Shown here one piece after another: positions 23,841 through 31,880 of a stretch of 37,948 nt of DNA (positions are counted from its first letter, which is position 1; every line of letters starts with the position of its first letter). The notes under the pieces were generated by a model. The model searched no databases, was not told the origin of the DNA, and saw only the letters and a list, made by a program, of their open reading frames with translations. Source of the stretch: Pseudomonadota bacterium (GTDB taxonomy: Bacteria > Pseudomonadota > Gammaproteobacteria > Halothiobacillales > Halothiobacillaceae); assembly GCA_021795795.1 (NCBI GenBank), contig JAJYPA010000022.1, positions 1 through 37,948 on the forward strand, written 5' to 3'. The translations under genes were made by a program, and so were the position numbers.

Positions 23841-25282
23841 TGGGAATCCGGTCCTGGGTTTCCGGGCTTTTTGCCAGCAGCGACCGTTCGCCCTGGGGCA
23901 GTTTCTGGTTCGAGCCTGTCGGCGTGCACACGACCGCCGGGATGCGCGTCACGGCCGATGGATCGATGCAACTTTCCGCCGTGTTTGCCAGTGTGCGCAT
24001 CATCTCGAGCCAGTTCGCAAGCCTGCCTTTTCGCCTGTACCGGAACCGGCCTGATGGCGGGAAAGATCGCGTAACCAACCATCCGATCTACAGCCTGATT
24101 GCGCGCCGCCCTAATCCATATCAAAACGCCTTCGAATGGCGCGAGATGATGGCCGGCCACCTGGCGCTGCGCGGCAATGCCTACAACCAGATCGTATCCG
24201 ACAACCGTGGCAATATCACGGCACTCATCCCGCTGCATCCGGATCGGGTCAAGATCCTGCTCGCAGCATCCGGCGACTACAGCTATCTGTACACCGATCC
24301 AGCAGGCAACGAGATCACTTTTTCCAGGGGGGAAATCTGGCACCTCCGGGGATTGTCCTCCGACGGCATCATCGGACTCTCGCCGATTGCGCTGGCACGC
24401 AACGCCATCGGTGGCGCCATGGCAGCCCAAGACTACGGCGCCCGGTTCTTTGCCAATGACGCCCGTCCCACCGGAGGATGGATCGAGTATCCCGGCTCGT
24501 TCAAGGACAAACAGGCGCGCGATCAATTTCGGGAATCCTTGCAGGAGGCTCAGTCGGGGGTCAACCGGGGCAAGATCGCTGTATTCGAGTTCGGCATGAA
24601 GTATCACCAGGTCGGCGTCACACCGGATGATGCGCAGTTTCTCGAGACGCGCAAATTCCAGGTCAACGACATCGCGCGCTGGTTCGGCGTACCGCCCCAC
24701 AAGATCGGGGACCTGGACCGCTCGACCAATAACAACATCGAGCAGCAGGCGCAGGAATTCGTGCAGGAGTGTCTTGGCCCCATGGCCGAACGCTGGGAGG
24801 CTGCGATCGAAGCGGATCTGCTGTTCGATGACGACGGGCTGGAAGCGGAATTCGACTTTGCCCAGCTGCTGCGCGGCGATTCGGAGGCACGGGCAAGCTT
24901 CTACATGCAGGGCATCAATGCCGGGTGGCTCACCCGCAACGAAGCGCGGATTGCCGAAAACATGAATCCGCTTCCCGGTCTCGATGCTCCTTTGCGGCCA
25001 CTGAATATGGCCGAAGAAGGCGAACAGGATGATGACGCGGCACCGCAGCCTACCCAGCAGAACGCACGACTCGCCGCCATCCTGCGATCCAACGCGGGCC
25101 GCATTGCGCGGCGGGTGTTGAAGGCCGGCATCGGCCCGAACGAACCACCCATCATCGCCGAATCCCTGGGCGTCTCCTGTGATGCGGCCGAGGCCTGGTG
25201 CGCGGCATTTTCTGGTGATCTGGACGAGGCGGCCATCACCGAGTCCCTCATCACACTTTCCAATTCCGAGGCGTTGCCATGA
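23840..25282 (+). CDS. HK97-type portal protein
   Basis: A 480-aa portal subunit that forms the dodecameric DNA gate. Features: SAVFASVRIISSQFASLPFR near residue 45, GNAYNQIVSDNRGNI (about 112-126), ARFFANDARPTGGW (about 206), and VNDIARWFGVPPHKIGDLDR (about 275-294), all signatures of the family. The acidic, low-complexity tail from about 395 (EEGEQDDDAAPQPTQQ) is longer than usual. ATG at 23840 overlaps the TerL stop; a GTG at 23837 is the alternative. It ends with a 4-nt overlap to the protease gene. Confidence 0.95.
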   Translation: MGIRSWVSGLFASSDRSPWGSFWFEPVGVHTTAGMRVTADGSMQLSAVFASVRIISSQFASLPFRLYRNRPDGGKDRVTNHPIYSLIARRPNPYQNAFEWREMMAGHLALRGNAYNQIVSDNRGNITALIPLHPDRVKILLAASGDYSYLYTDPAGNEITFSRGEIWHLRGLSSDGIIGLSPIALARNAIGGAMAAQDYGARFFANDARPTGGWIEYPGSFKDKQARDQFRESLQEAQSGVNRGKIAVFEFGMKYHQVGVTPDDAQFLETRKFQVNDIARWFGVPPHKIGDLDRSTNNNIEQQAQEFVQECLGPMAERWEAAIEADLLFDDDGLEAEFDFAQLLRGDSEARASFYMQGINAGWLTRNEARIAENMNPLPGLDAPLRPLNMAEEGEQDDDAAPQPTQQNARLAAILRSNAGRIARRVLKAGIGPNEPPIIAESLGVSCDAAEAWCAAFSGDLDEAAITESLITLSNSEALP

Positions 25283-26190
25283 CAACCGAAACGAATACTG
25301 AAGAATCCACCCTGATCGAGGTCGAGCGGCCAACGGTCGATGCGCGTGCCATAGAGATTGCCGCCACGCCCTGGGCGCTGATGCCCGAGTGTATTCCTGC
25401 GATGCTCGGGCGCATTGCGTTTTCCGGGATCGAGGCAAAACCTGTCCTGACCCGAGGTCCATCGGGAAATCAGTCGGGGGCCATCGCAGTGCTCTCGCTC
25501 TCCGGTGTCATCTCGCAACACCCCGACTGGTTTGCAGACACCAGTATTGATGCGTTTTCCGCAGACCTGATGTCGGCAGTTGCTGACCCTGGGGTGGCGG
25601 CGATCCTGGTGTCGATCGACTCCCCAGGCGGGTCGGTGTACGGGGTTCAGGAAGTCGCCGGCATGATGATGGCATCGCGCGAACAAAAACCCGTTGTGGC
25701 GCTCGCCAACAGTCTCGCAGCTTCCGCTGCCTACTGGATCGGCTGCAGCGCCTCCGAGTTTTACTGCACCCCGAGTGGCGAAGTCGGCTCGATCGGCGTG
25801 TGGCAGGCGCACATGGATATTTCGGGTGCGCTTGATCAAGCCGGCATCAAGACCACGCTGATTTCCGCAGGCAAGTACAAGACAGAGGGTAACCCCTACC
25901 AACCGCTTGACGAGGATGCCCAGTCCTTCATGCAAAGCCGCGTGGACGACTACTATAACGCTTTCGTCTCTGCGGTCGCGGCCGCAAGGGGGGTTGATTC
26001 CGGTGCCGTAAAGAACGGAATGGGCCAAGGCCGCGTATTGGGGGCACAGGCCGCCAAAAAGGCCAACATGATCGACGGCATCGCGACCTTCCCGCAACTC
26101 GTGCAGACCATGCAGAAGAAACTGGCCACAAGTACGCCGAAAAGGAGTGCGAGCAGGCGCATTTTGACCCACAGGATGTCGATTTTGTAG
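25279..26190 (+). CDS. S49 (SppA-like) capsid maturation protease
   Basis: A 303-aa serine protease. The ClpP/SppA fold shows ILVSIDSPGGSVYGVQEVA (about residues 112-130), the nucleophile Ser in NSLAASAAYW (about 149) and the catalytic Lys in SAGKYKTEGNPY (about 198). Located between portal and major capsid genes, it processes the capsid precursor and scaffold. No separate scaffold gene is seen; the coiled-coil N-terminus of the capsid protein may serve instead. After about residue 285 the chain becomes basic and repetitive, and the neighbouring -1 frame looks more protein-like up to 26237. Confidence 0.92.
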   Translation: MTTETNTEESTLIEVERPTVDARAIEIAATPWALMPECIPAMLGRIAFSGIEAKPVLTRGPSGNQSGAIAVLSLSGVISQHPDWFADTSIDAFSADLMSAVADPGVAAILVSIDSPGGSVYGVQEVAGMMMASREQKPVVALANSLAASAAYWIGCSASEFYCTPSGEVGSIGVWQAHMDISGALDQAGIKTTLISAGKYKTEGNPYQPLDEDAQSFMQSRVDDYYNAFVSAVAAARGVDSGAVKNGMGQGRVLGAQAAKKANMIDGIATFPQLVQTMQKKLATSTPKRSASRRILTHRMSIL

Positions 26191-26249
26191 CAAAAATGGG
26201 TTCAAAGACCCGAATTATCGGCCCGATGGCCGTGTAACGCCCAACAGCA

Positions 26250-26271
26250 AGCCGCATAGCGCGGCTTTTTT
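26250..26271 (+). terminator. Intrinsic terminator-like hairpin before the capsid gene (1)
   Basis: AGCCGC (26250-26255), a 5-nt loop, GCGGCT (26261-26266), then T residues to 26271. It lies 60 nt after the protease stop and is the first of two hairpins before the major capsid gene. Confidence 0.75.
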
Positions 26272-26280
26272 AGTTTTCAG

Positions 26281-26301
26281 ACCCGCTTTGGCGGGTTTTT
26301 T
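26281..26301 (+). terminator. Intrinsic terminator-like hairpin before the capsid gene (2)
   Basis: ACCCGC (26281-26286), loop TTTG, GCGGGT (26291-26296), then T residues to 26301. It ends 18 nt before the capsid ATG and is tandem with the hairpin at 26250. It may stop upstream messages or protect a processed capsid mRNA. Confidence 0.75.
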
Positions 26302-26319
26302 CATTTAAGGAACCCCATC

Positions 26320-27678
26320 ATGAGCAAGAAGCTCCGCGAACTGCAATCCAAAAAATCCGCTGCAGCCCAGGAAAAAACCTCCCTCCTGCAGGCCGCATCC
26401 AACATCCTCGACAAGGCCGCCACCGAAAACCGCGACCTGCAGGAGGCCGAAGCCGCCGAATTTGCCCGCCTCAAAGGGGCATCCGATGCCAAATCCACCG
26501 AGATCGAGCGGCTGCAGGCGATGATCGACCTCGAGCAGGAGATTTCCGCCGCATCCGCAGTTGCCGGTTCGGTGGTCATTCTGTCGGGCAACGGTTCGGA
26601 CATCGTGGTCGGCGAGGACAATGCAGCCAAGGACCCGAAACTCGGCTTCAGGAACTTTGGCGATTACGCCAGTTCGGTATTCAAGGCAGCACTTCCCGGC
26701 CATGCGCCGGATCCGCGCCTGCTGCCCCTGCGCAGCGCTGCGGTGCCCACCACCTACGGCAACGAAGGCGCGGGTGCGGACGGTGGCTTCCTGGTGCCGC
26801 CCGAGTTTTCCAAAGACATCTTTATGCTGTCTCTGGATGATGAGGCGCTGCTTCCGCTCACCGACAACGTGACCGTCACCGGCAACTCGATGGCTTTCCC
26901 CAAGGACGAGACGACACCCTGGGGTACGGACGGCATCACCGTGTCCTGGCAGGCTGAAGCCGCAGCCGCACCCGCATCGAAGCCCAAGTTTGGCGAATCG
27001 GCACTGAAGCTCAAGAAACTCATGGCGCTCGTTCCCATCACCGACGAACTGCTCTCCGACACCAATGCGCTGACCTCCTACATGCCGAAGAAGGTGGCGA
27101 GCCGCATGCAGTGGAAGATCAACGAAAGCATCCTGTTCGGCGGCGGACAGGGCATTCCGCTGGGGGCGCTGGCAAGTGCTGCAGTGCTGACCCAGGCCAA
27201 GGATTCCGGGCAGGCGACGAATACCTTGTCCGCTCTGAATCTGGCGAACATGATCGCGCGTCTGCCGCCTGGCAGTTTCAAGAACGCAGTGTGGATCGTC
27301 AACAACGACGTGTTGCCCGCGCTCTTCACCCTGAGCCTCGGCAACTATCCGATCTATCTGCCGGTGGGTGGTGGCGTTTCTTCGATCAAGGGCTCGCCCT
27401 ACGGCACACTGCTGGGCCGCCCGGTGTTCGTCTCTCAACATGCGAATTCCTTCTCCTCGCAGGGCGACGTGATCCTGGTCGATCTCTCCTACTACCAGAC
27501 CATCACCAAAGAGGGCGGCATGGAAACGGCAACCTCGATGCATCTGTACTTCGATGCCGACGCCGCAGCCTTCCGCACCATCTTCCGCATGGATGGCCAG
27601 CCCAAGATCGCCGCACCCATCGCGCCCGCCAAGGGTACGAACAAGCTCTCCCCGTTCGTGCAACTGGCAGCCCGGTAA
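26320..27678 (+). CDS. Major capsid protein, HK97 fold
   Basis: A 452-aa precursor of the head shell. Residues about 1-90 form a coiled coil (KKLRELQSKKSAAAQEKTSL; EAEAAEFARLKGASDAKSTE), the delta-domain scaffold removed by the protease. The HK97 fold follows: GGFLVPPEFSKDIF (about 155-168), SWQAEAAAAPASKPKFG (about 210), a KKLMALVPITDELL strand-helix, and ILFGGGQGIPLG. The C-terminal FDADAAAFRTIFRMDGQP is typical. ATTTAAGGAACCCCATC precedes the ATG. Confidence 0.95.
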   Translation: MSKKLRELQSKKSAAAQEKTSLLQAASNILDKAATENRDLQEAEAAEFARLKGASDAKSTEIERLQAMIDLEQEISAASAVAGSVVILSGNGSDIVVGEDNAAKDPKLGFRNFGDYASSVFKAALPGHAPDPRLLPLRSAAVPTTYGNEGAGADGGFLVPPEFSKDIFMLSLDDEALLPLTDNVTVTGNSMAFPKDETTPWGTDGITVSWQAEAAAAPASKPKFGESALKLKKLMALVPITDELLSDTNALTSYMPKKVASRMQWKINESILFGGGQGIPLGALASAAVLTQAKDSGQATNTLSALNLANMIARLPPGSFKNAVWIVNNDVLPALFTLSLGNYPIYLPVGGGVSSIKGSPYGTLLGRPVFVSQHANSFSSQGDVILVDLSYYQTITKEGGMETATSMHLYFDADAAAFRTIFRMDGQPKIAAPIAPAKGTNKLSPFVQLAAR

Positions 27679-27693
27679 TCAGGACTCGTCCAT

Positions 27694-27713
27694 AGGGGTC
27701 TGACGGCCCCTTT
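27694..27713 (+). terminator. Hairpin between capsid and decoration genes
   Basis: AGGGGTC (27694-27700), loop TGAC, GGCCCCT (27705-27711) with one T-G wobble; followed by a weak T tract (TTTCCC). A partial terminator or mRNA-stabilising hairpin after the capsid gene. Confidence 0.5.
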
Positions 27714-27739
27714 CCCTCACATACCAAGGAAAAAACACC

Positions 27740-28189
27740 ATGATCACCAATCAAAAACTCTCTGAATCGCTTGCGGTACTCGCCACCATCAACCCCTCGT
27801 CCCAGGCCGCCGGCGCCGCCTACAGTGGCTGGGTATCCATGGCCGAATTCGACCGGATTCTGGCGCTCGTGCAGGTGGGGGCATTCGGCGCCTCGGCCAC
27901 GGTCGACGCCAATATCCAGCAGGCACAGGACGCCACGGGCACCGGTGCCAAGGCAATCGGCACCGGCAAGGCCATCGCCCAGATGCTGGCTGCAGGTGGA
28001 AACAACGTGCAGGCACTGATCGACGTGCGTTCGACCGATCTCGATGTTGCCAACGGCTTCGGCTTCGTGCAACTGGAAATCATCGTCGGCACCGCCGCAA
28101 CCGAAACCGCTGGCGTGATCTTCGGCGGTGATGCGCGCTTTGAGCCGGCCTCCAGTTTCAACCAGGCTGGTGTCGTTCAGATCGTCTAA
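27740..28189 (+). CDS. Probable head decoration / small structural protein
   Basis: A 149-aa protein. It starts MITNQKLSESLAVLATINPS and is rich in Ala, Gly and Val with beta-prone stretches (FGFVQLEIIVGTAATETAGV) ending GGDARFEPASSFNQAG. No catalytic motif. I recall similar proteins next to HK97 capsid genes in alpha- and betaproteobacterial prophages, where they are labelled hypothetical. Position and composition suggest a capsid decoration or head-stabilising protein. AAGGAAAAAACACC precedes the ATG. Confidence 0.62.
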   Translation: MITNQKLSESLAVLATINPSSQAAGAAYSGWVSMAEFDRILALVQVGAFGASATVDANIQQAQDATGTGAKAIGTGKAIAQMLAAGGNNVQALIDVRSTDLDVANGFGFVQLEIIVGTAATETAGVIFGGDARFEPASSFNQAGVVQIV

Positions 28190-28243
28190 GGGACAGGGCG
28201 GCAACCGTTCAGATTACCGGACAGTTCCCGCCCATAAACGCTC

Positions 28244-29092
28244 ATGCCATTACAGATCATTCAGGAGCCTGCGGCAGAACCCTTGTCGCTTGCGGACGCA
28301 AAGCTTCATTTGCGGGTCGACATCACCGATGACGATGCACTGATTACAGCGCTCATTACTTCAGTTCGTCAGTATGCCGAGACGATCACGCGCAGGGCCT
28401 TCATCCAGCAGACCTGGCAGTATGTGATCGACTCTTTCCCGGGGCCGACCATGACCGGCGTTCCCTGGGGAAAGACGTTCACGCTGCCCGCACATGCGAT
28501 CGAGATCGAGAAATCCCGCGTACAGCAGGTCACGGCGATCAATTATCTGGACATGAGCGGTAACCCGCAGGTGATGCCTGCAGCTCAATATGTTGTCGAT
28601 TATTCGTCCGAGCCGTGTCGGGTGACGCCGGTGTTCGGGCAGATCTGGCCCATTCCCATGCCGCAGATCGGCGCGGTGAACGTGCAATTCGTCGCAGGGT
28701 ATGCGGCGCCGGTGACTTTCAGTGGCAACACCATGGCCGTGCAGGGTGCGTGGAAAACCTACGCCGTCGGCGATGCGGTGCAACTGTCGAACGTCGGGGG
28801 TGTGCTGCCCGTGGGGTTGTCGCCCAACACCAACTATTTCATCCAGTCGGTGGTGAGCCCTGGCGTCTACACGCTGTCCGCAACCCGGGGAGGCCAGGCC
28901 ATCACGTTAAGTGATGCGGGAAGTGGATTGAACCTTGTCGGCGTGGTGCCGGAAGGCATCAAGTCCTGGATGAAGATTCGCATCAACACCCTGTATGAGC
29001 AGCGTGCAGACGTGGCGATCCTTGATCGCGGCAAGGTGGAGCCGCTGCCTTATGTGGACCGGCTGCTCGACCCCTACAAGGTGATCTTCTGA
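28244..29092 (+). CDS. Head-tail connector (gp6-like) with an inserted beta domain
   Basis: A 282-aa protein. The N-terminus (LSLADAKLHLRVDITDDDAL, then RQYAETITRRAFIQQTWQYV) and the C-terminus (GIKSWMKIRINTLYEQRADV, ending near PYVDRLLDPYKVIF) are the usual gp6-like connector. Between residues about 160 and 240 lies an extra Gly/Val/Thr-rich beta segment (APVTFSGNTMAVQGAWKTYA through GGQAITLSDAGSGLNLVGVV) not present in the typical 100-200 aa family members. It connects the portal to the tail and lies next to the head-closure gene, overlapping it by 1 nt. Confidence 0.85.
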   Translation: MPLQIIQEPAAEPLSLADAKLHLRVDITDDDALITALITSVRQYAETITRRAFIQQTWQYVIDSFPGPTMTGVPWGKTFTLPAHAIEIEKSRVQQVTAINYLDMSGNPQVMPAAQYVVDYSSEPCRVTPVFGQIWPIPMPQIGAVNVQFVAGYAAPVTFSGNTMAVQGAWKTYAVGDAVQLSNVGGVLPVGLSPNTNYFIQSVVSPGVYTLSATRGGQAITLSDAGSGLNLVGVVPEGIKSWMKIRINTLYEQRADVAILDRGKVEPLPYVDRLLDPYKVIF

Positions 29093-29433
29093 TGGCAATC
29101 GTCGCATCCGGCCGTCTGGATCAGCGCATCACCCTCCAGAAAAAAACTGTTCTGCGCGGTTCGCTGGGCGGCCACGACGAGAGTTGGAGCATGCTTGCCG
29201 TCGTGTATGCCGAAACGCTGGACATGTCGGGGCGGGAACTCTTCAACGCGAAAGCGATGGGGAGTGAAGCCACGATAAAGATCACAATCCGCTGGAGAAA
29301 CGATGTTCATCCAGATATGCGGGTGGTTTTCCAGGACGGGACCATGGCCCGTATCGAATGGATCATGCGGGTCACGCGCAAGCAATACATGGAACTGTAC
29401 TGCCTGTCGCTCGATGACGGGAGTTACGAATGA
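29092..29433 (+). CDS. Phage head closure protein (gp16/HK97 gp7-like)
   Basis: A 113-aa small beta-barrel protein. The family start GRLDQRITLQKKT, the VYAETLDMSGRELFNA segment, and IKITIRWRNDVHPDMRVVF with the final strands are characteristic of the head-tail joining (SPP1 gp16-like) group. It closes the head after packaging. It overlaps both neighbours by 1 and 4 nt. Confidence 0.88.
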   Translation: MAIVASGRLDQRITLQKKTVLRGSLGGHDESWSMLAVVYAETLDMSGRELFNAKAMGSEATIKITIRWRNDVHPDMRVVFQDGTMARIEWIMRVTRKQYMELYCLSLDDGSYE

Positions 29434-29909
29434 GCGAAGAAGTGAAAATCTCCGGCCTCGCCGACCTGCAGTCGCTGCTCGACGAATTGCCCGCAAGAGT
29501 CGAGGCCAACGTAGTGCGCGGCGGGCTACGGGTGGCGGCCAAGGTGGTTGAAGCGGAGGCAAAGCGGCTTTGCCCCGTCGGTAAAACCGGTGCGCTCAGA
29601 GATTCGATTCACGTTTCCATGCGTGCAAAGCATGGCCACATCAGCGCCACGATCAAGGCGGGTGGCGGCAAGGTGTTTTATGCCGCCATGGTCGAATACG
29701 GCACCGCGCGGCACTGGATCAAGCCGACGAACCGCAAGAGCCTGTTCGTCGCAGGACTGATGCGGGAAGCCGTCGATCACCCCGGCGCCAGGAAGGAACC
29801 GTTCATGCGACCCGCGATCGACGGAAAGGCTAATGATGCCATCGATGCCATGGCTTCTTATATGCGCGACCGCATTCCCAAGGAGATCGACAAGGCGGGC
29901 AAAAAATGA
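29430..29909 (+). CDS. HK97 gp10-like tail completion/joining protein
   Basis: A 159-aa protein. VRGGLRVAAKVVEAEAKRLC and the motif CPVGKTGALRDSIHV (about residues 48-62), followed by YAAMVEYGTARHWIKP (about 88-103), are the markers of HK97 gp10 proteins. The C-terminal helix includes KEPFMRPAIDGKANDAID. It participates in head-tail joining. Overlaps of 4 nt on each side show tight coupling. Confidence 0.9.
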   Translation: MSEEVKISGLADLQSLLDELPARVEANVVRGGLRVAAKVVEAEAKRLCPVGKTGALRDSIHVSMRAKHGHISATIKAGGGKVFYAAMVEYGTARHWIKPTNRKSLFVAGLMREAVDHPGARKEPFMRPAIDGKANDAIDAMASYMRDRIPKEIDKAGKK

Positions 29910-30298
29910 GGGCCGAGGCCATTCTCTATTCCCTGCTCGGTGCATACCCTGGGCTTGCCGCTCTGGTGGGTACCCGGATTTATCTCGACACGCGCCCCGA
30001 AGAGGATCCGCTGCCCGCCGTGGTGTACGAACTCATCCACGAAAAACAGGACGACGCCCGAACAGGCGAGCGCGAAACCGTCACGGCACGTATGCAGGTC
30101 AATTGCCTCGCCGCAAATGCCGAGGATGCCGTTAACGTGCGTGAAACTGTGCGCCTCGCCTGCCACAACCAGTCGGGGACGATCGCCGGTTACACGGTGA
30201 TTGCCTCGCTCGAAGATTCGGCAGGCCCGGACTCCTACGACCATCTGGTGAACATTTACGCGAAACCGATGGATTTCATCATCCACTACCTGAGGTGA
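29906..30298 (+). CDS. DUF3168 tail terminator/completion protein
   Basis: A 130-aa protein of the DUF3168 family, similar in role to tail terminator proteins. It begins RAEAILYSLLGAYPGLAALV, with IYLDTRPEEDPLPAVVYELI and a central strand (TARMQVNCLAANAEDAVNVR). Such proteins cap the tail tube and join it to the head. ATG at 29906 overlaps the preceding stop by 4 nt. Confidence 0.87.
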   Translation: MRAEAILYSLLGAYPGLAALVGTRIYLDTRPEEDPLPAVVYELIHEKQDDARTGERETVTARMQVNCLAANAEDAVNVRETVRLACHNQSGTIAGYTVIASLEDSAGPDSYDHLVNIYAKPMDFIIHYLR

Positions 30299-30303
30299 AC
30301 ATC

Positions 30304-30525
30304 ATGCCCGAAGAAATAACCCCAAGCGCCCCGGCACAGACCGTCGAGAAACCCGCCCCCCGCAAGGGTGTCGCGGCCGCCATCGAACAGGACATGCTCT
30401 GCGCAGAGCAACACATCGAAACCTGGTTCCATGACCTGCTCTCAAGCCTGCCGCACCTGCGCGAGACGGCCACCTACAACCATTTACGCTCCGCAATCGA
30501 TGACCTCAAGAAGCGCCTGACCTGA
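30304..30525 (+). CDS. Small hypothetical structural-region protein
   Basis: A 73-aa protein, unrecognised: a proline-rich start (SAPAQTVEKPAPRKGVAAAI), then helices with HIETWFHDLLSSLPHLRETA and a Lys-rich C-terminal helix. GAGG lies 8 nt before the ATG at 30304; a GTG at 30295 overlapping the DUF3168 stop would add three residues. It sits between the tail terminator and the major tail protein; it could be a tail assembly factor. Confidence 0.65.
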   Translation: MPEEITPSAPAQTVEKPAPRKGVAAAIEQDMLCAEQHIETWFHDLLSSLPHLRETATYNHLRSAIDDLKKRLT

Positions 30526-30550
30526 TTTACCCAATCTGACCCATCCATCC

Positions 30551-30574
30551 AACCCGCCCAGTGCGGGTTTTTTT
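30551..30574 (+). terminator. Intrinsic terminator-like hairpin before the major tail gene
   Basis: AACCCGC (30551-30557), a 5-nt loop, GCGGGTT (30563-30569), and T residues to 30574. It ends 19 nt before the major tail ATG. The layout, hairpin then ribosome-binding site then ATG, matches that before the capsid gene. Confidence 0.82.
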
Positions 30575-30593
30575 ACATCCAAAGGAGTCAAAC

Positions 30594-31319
30594 ATGCTCG
30601 CATTCGGTTCTGGAAATTTCTACGGAATATCGTCGGCCGCGAATTCCACCCCGCGCAAGTTCGCCACCATGCAGGACGTGCAATTCGACCTGCAGTTCAC
30701 CACCAAACAACTCTACGGCCAGAACCAGGTCGCCCTCGACATCCGGCGCGGCCAGGCAAAGTTCACCGGCAAGGCCAAGTTTGCCCAGATCAGCGGTTCA
30801 ATGCTCAACGACCTGTTCTTCTCCCAGACCGCAACGACCGGGCTGCTGCTCTCGGCAGTGGGCGAAGCCGGAACAGTGTCGGCCACCCCGTTCACCGTGA
30901 CGGTGGCCAACGCCGCAACCTTCGATACCGACCTGGGTGTTGTGTATGCCGTAACCGGTACGCCATTGACCCGCGTCGCATCGGCCCCTACCCAGGGGCA
31001 ATACTCGGTGGCTTCCGGCATCTACACTTTCAATTCGGCAGACACCGGCGTATCGGTGCTGATCGACTACCTCTATACGTCGGCAACCGGCGGCACCAAG
31101 GTCGCGCTCTCGAATCAGAGCATGGGTACCACGCCGACCTTCATGGGCGTGTTCTCGACCACCGCCTCCGGCAAGAACGTCACGCTGAAACTCAATCTGT
31201 GCACGTCCAGCAAACTGTCGCTACAGACCAAGATCGAGGATTACACCATCCCCGAGCTTGATTTCGAGGTGATGGCGGACGCCGCCAACAACATCGGCAC
31301 GCTGTCGGTCGCGAACTAA
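30594..31319 (+). CDS. Major tail protein
   Basis: A 241-aa tail-tube subunit. It begins LAFGSGNFYGISSAANSTPR, continues VQFDLQFTTKQLYGQNQVAL and contains beta-rich stretches (TPFTVTVANAATFDTDLGVV; LSNQSMGTTPTFMGVFSTTA), consistent with a tube protein of the lambda gpV/phi11-like fold. AAAGGAG lies 7-8 nt before the ATG at 30594. It comes after the tail terminator and before the chaperones, as usual in siphoviruses. Confidence 0.85.
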   Translation: MLAFGSGNFYGISSAANSTPRKFATMQDVQFDLQFTTKQLYGQNQVALDIRRGQAKFTGKAKFAQISGSMLNDLFFSQTATTGLLLSAVGEAGTVSATPFTVTVANAATFDTDLGVVYAVTGTPLTRVASAPTQGQYSVASGIYTFNSADTGVSVLIDYLYTSATGGTKVALSNQSMGTTPTFMGVFSTTASGKNVTLKLNLCTSSKLSLQTKIEDYTIPELDFEVMADAANNIGTLSVAN

Positions 31320-31329
31320 GGGGACAACT

Positions 31330-31629
31330 ATGATCGACGGAAAACACATCACCCTGGGCGGCCGCGAATTCGTGGCGCCACCCGTTCCCTTCTCCTGCAT
31401 GCGACGCTTCGCCGACGTGTTCGAGGGCCGCGCATCGCCCACGGTCGATGTCATGGCCGACATCGTTTTTGCCGCCCTCAAGCGCAACTATCCCGATCTC
31501 GACCAGAAAGCCTTCGAGGATGAGTGCCTGGATGTGGGCAACCTGAATCTCGCCTTCATGGCCGTGATGCAGGCATCTGGCGGGAAGGAGGACAACCCGC
31601 CGGGGGAAGCGCCAGCCGGGAGCCAGTAG
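31330..31629 (+). CDS. Tail assembly chaperone, first frame (gpG-like)
   Basis: A 99-aa protein. It starts IDGKHITLGGREFVAPPVPF, with RRFADVFEGRASPTVDVMAD and VFAALKRNYPDLDQKAFEDE: a beta start then helices, typical of tail chaperones. It binds the tape measure protein and keeps it soluble. The last codons (PGEAPAGSQ) overlap a second frame (-1) that continues to 31880, so a longer frameshift product is likely, as in lambda G-GT. Confidence 0.85.
   Translation: MIDGKHITLGGREFVAPPVPFSCMRRFADVFEGRASPTVDVMADIVFAALKRNYPDLDQKAFEDECLDVGNLNLAFMAVMQASGGKEDNPPGEAPAGSQ
31602..31606 (+). other. Probable -1 frameshift slippery site (GGGGG)
   Basis: The zero-frame codons are CCG GGG GAA at 31600-31608. 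A tRNA-Gly on GGG (31603-31605) can re-pair perfectly with GGG one base upstream because 31602-31606 is a run of five G. The -1 frame then reads GGA AGC GCC and stays open to the TGA at 31878-31880. The run lies 21 nt before the zero-frame stop. It is not a canonical heptamer, so efficiency is unknown. Confidence 0.55.
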
Positions 31630-31880
31630 ATTGGGATGCCGTCTACTGTCTCATCATCGAGCGCACTGGCTGGACCTGGGACTATGTCGAGCATCACATG
31701 GATCTGCCGCGCTTCCTGGCGCTCGATCGACACTGGAGCCGCCATCCGCCTCTGCGCGACATGGTGCAGGCTTATCTCGGCATCAAGCCTCAAGTTCCAC
31801 CGAAAACAACCGGCAAAGACCAAGCCGACCTCGATGAATTCATCGAACTCTTCAAAGCCGCCGGCGGGAGCACGACATGA
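31605..31880 (+). CDS. Tail assembly chaperone, second frame (gpT-like extension)
   Basis: About 91 residues in the -1 frame relative to the first chaperone, without a well-placed start of its own. The segment is clearly coding: DWDAVYCLIIERTGWTWDYV, then DLPRFLALDRHWSRHPPLRD and VQAYLGIKP. A frameshift at 31602-31606 would give a fused protein of about 183 aa, equivalent to lambda gpGT, whose T part contacts the tail tube protein. The stop overlaps the tape measure ATG by 4 nt. Confidence 0.75.
   Translation, partial: GSASREPVDWDAVYCLIIERTGWTWDYVEHHMDLPRFLALDRHWSRHPPLRDMVQAYLGIKPQVPPKTTGKDQADLDEFIELFKAAGGSTT

Noticed and set aside
23819..25462. Long minus-strand open frame opposite the portal gene
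   Set aside because: Shadow frame caused by codon composition; the plus-strand frame has unmistakable portal signatures.
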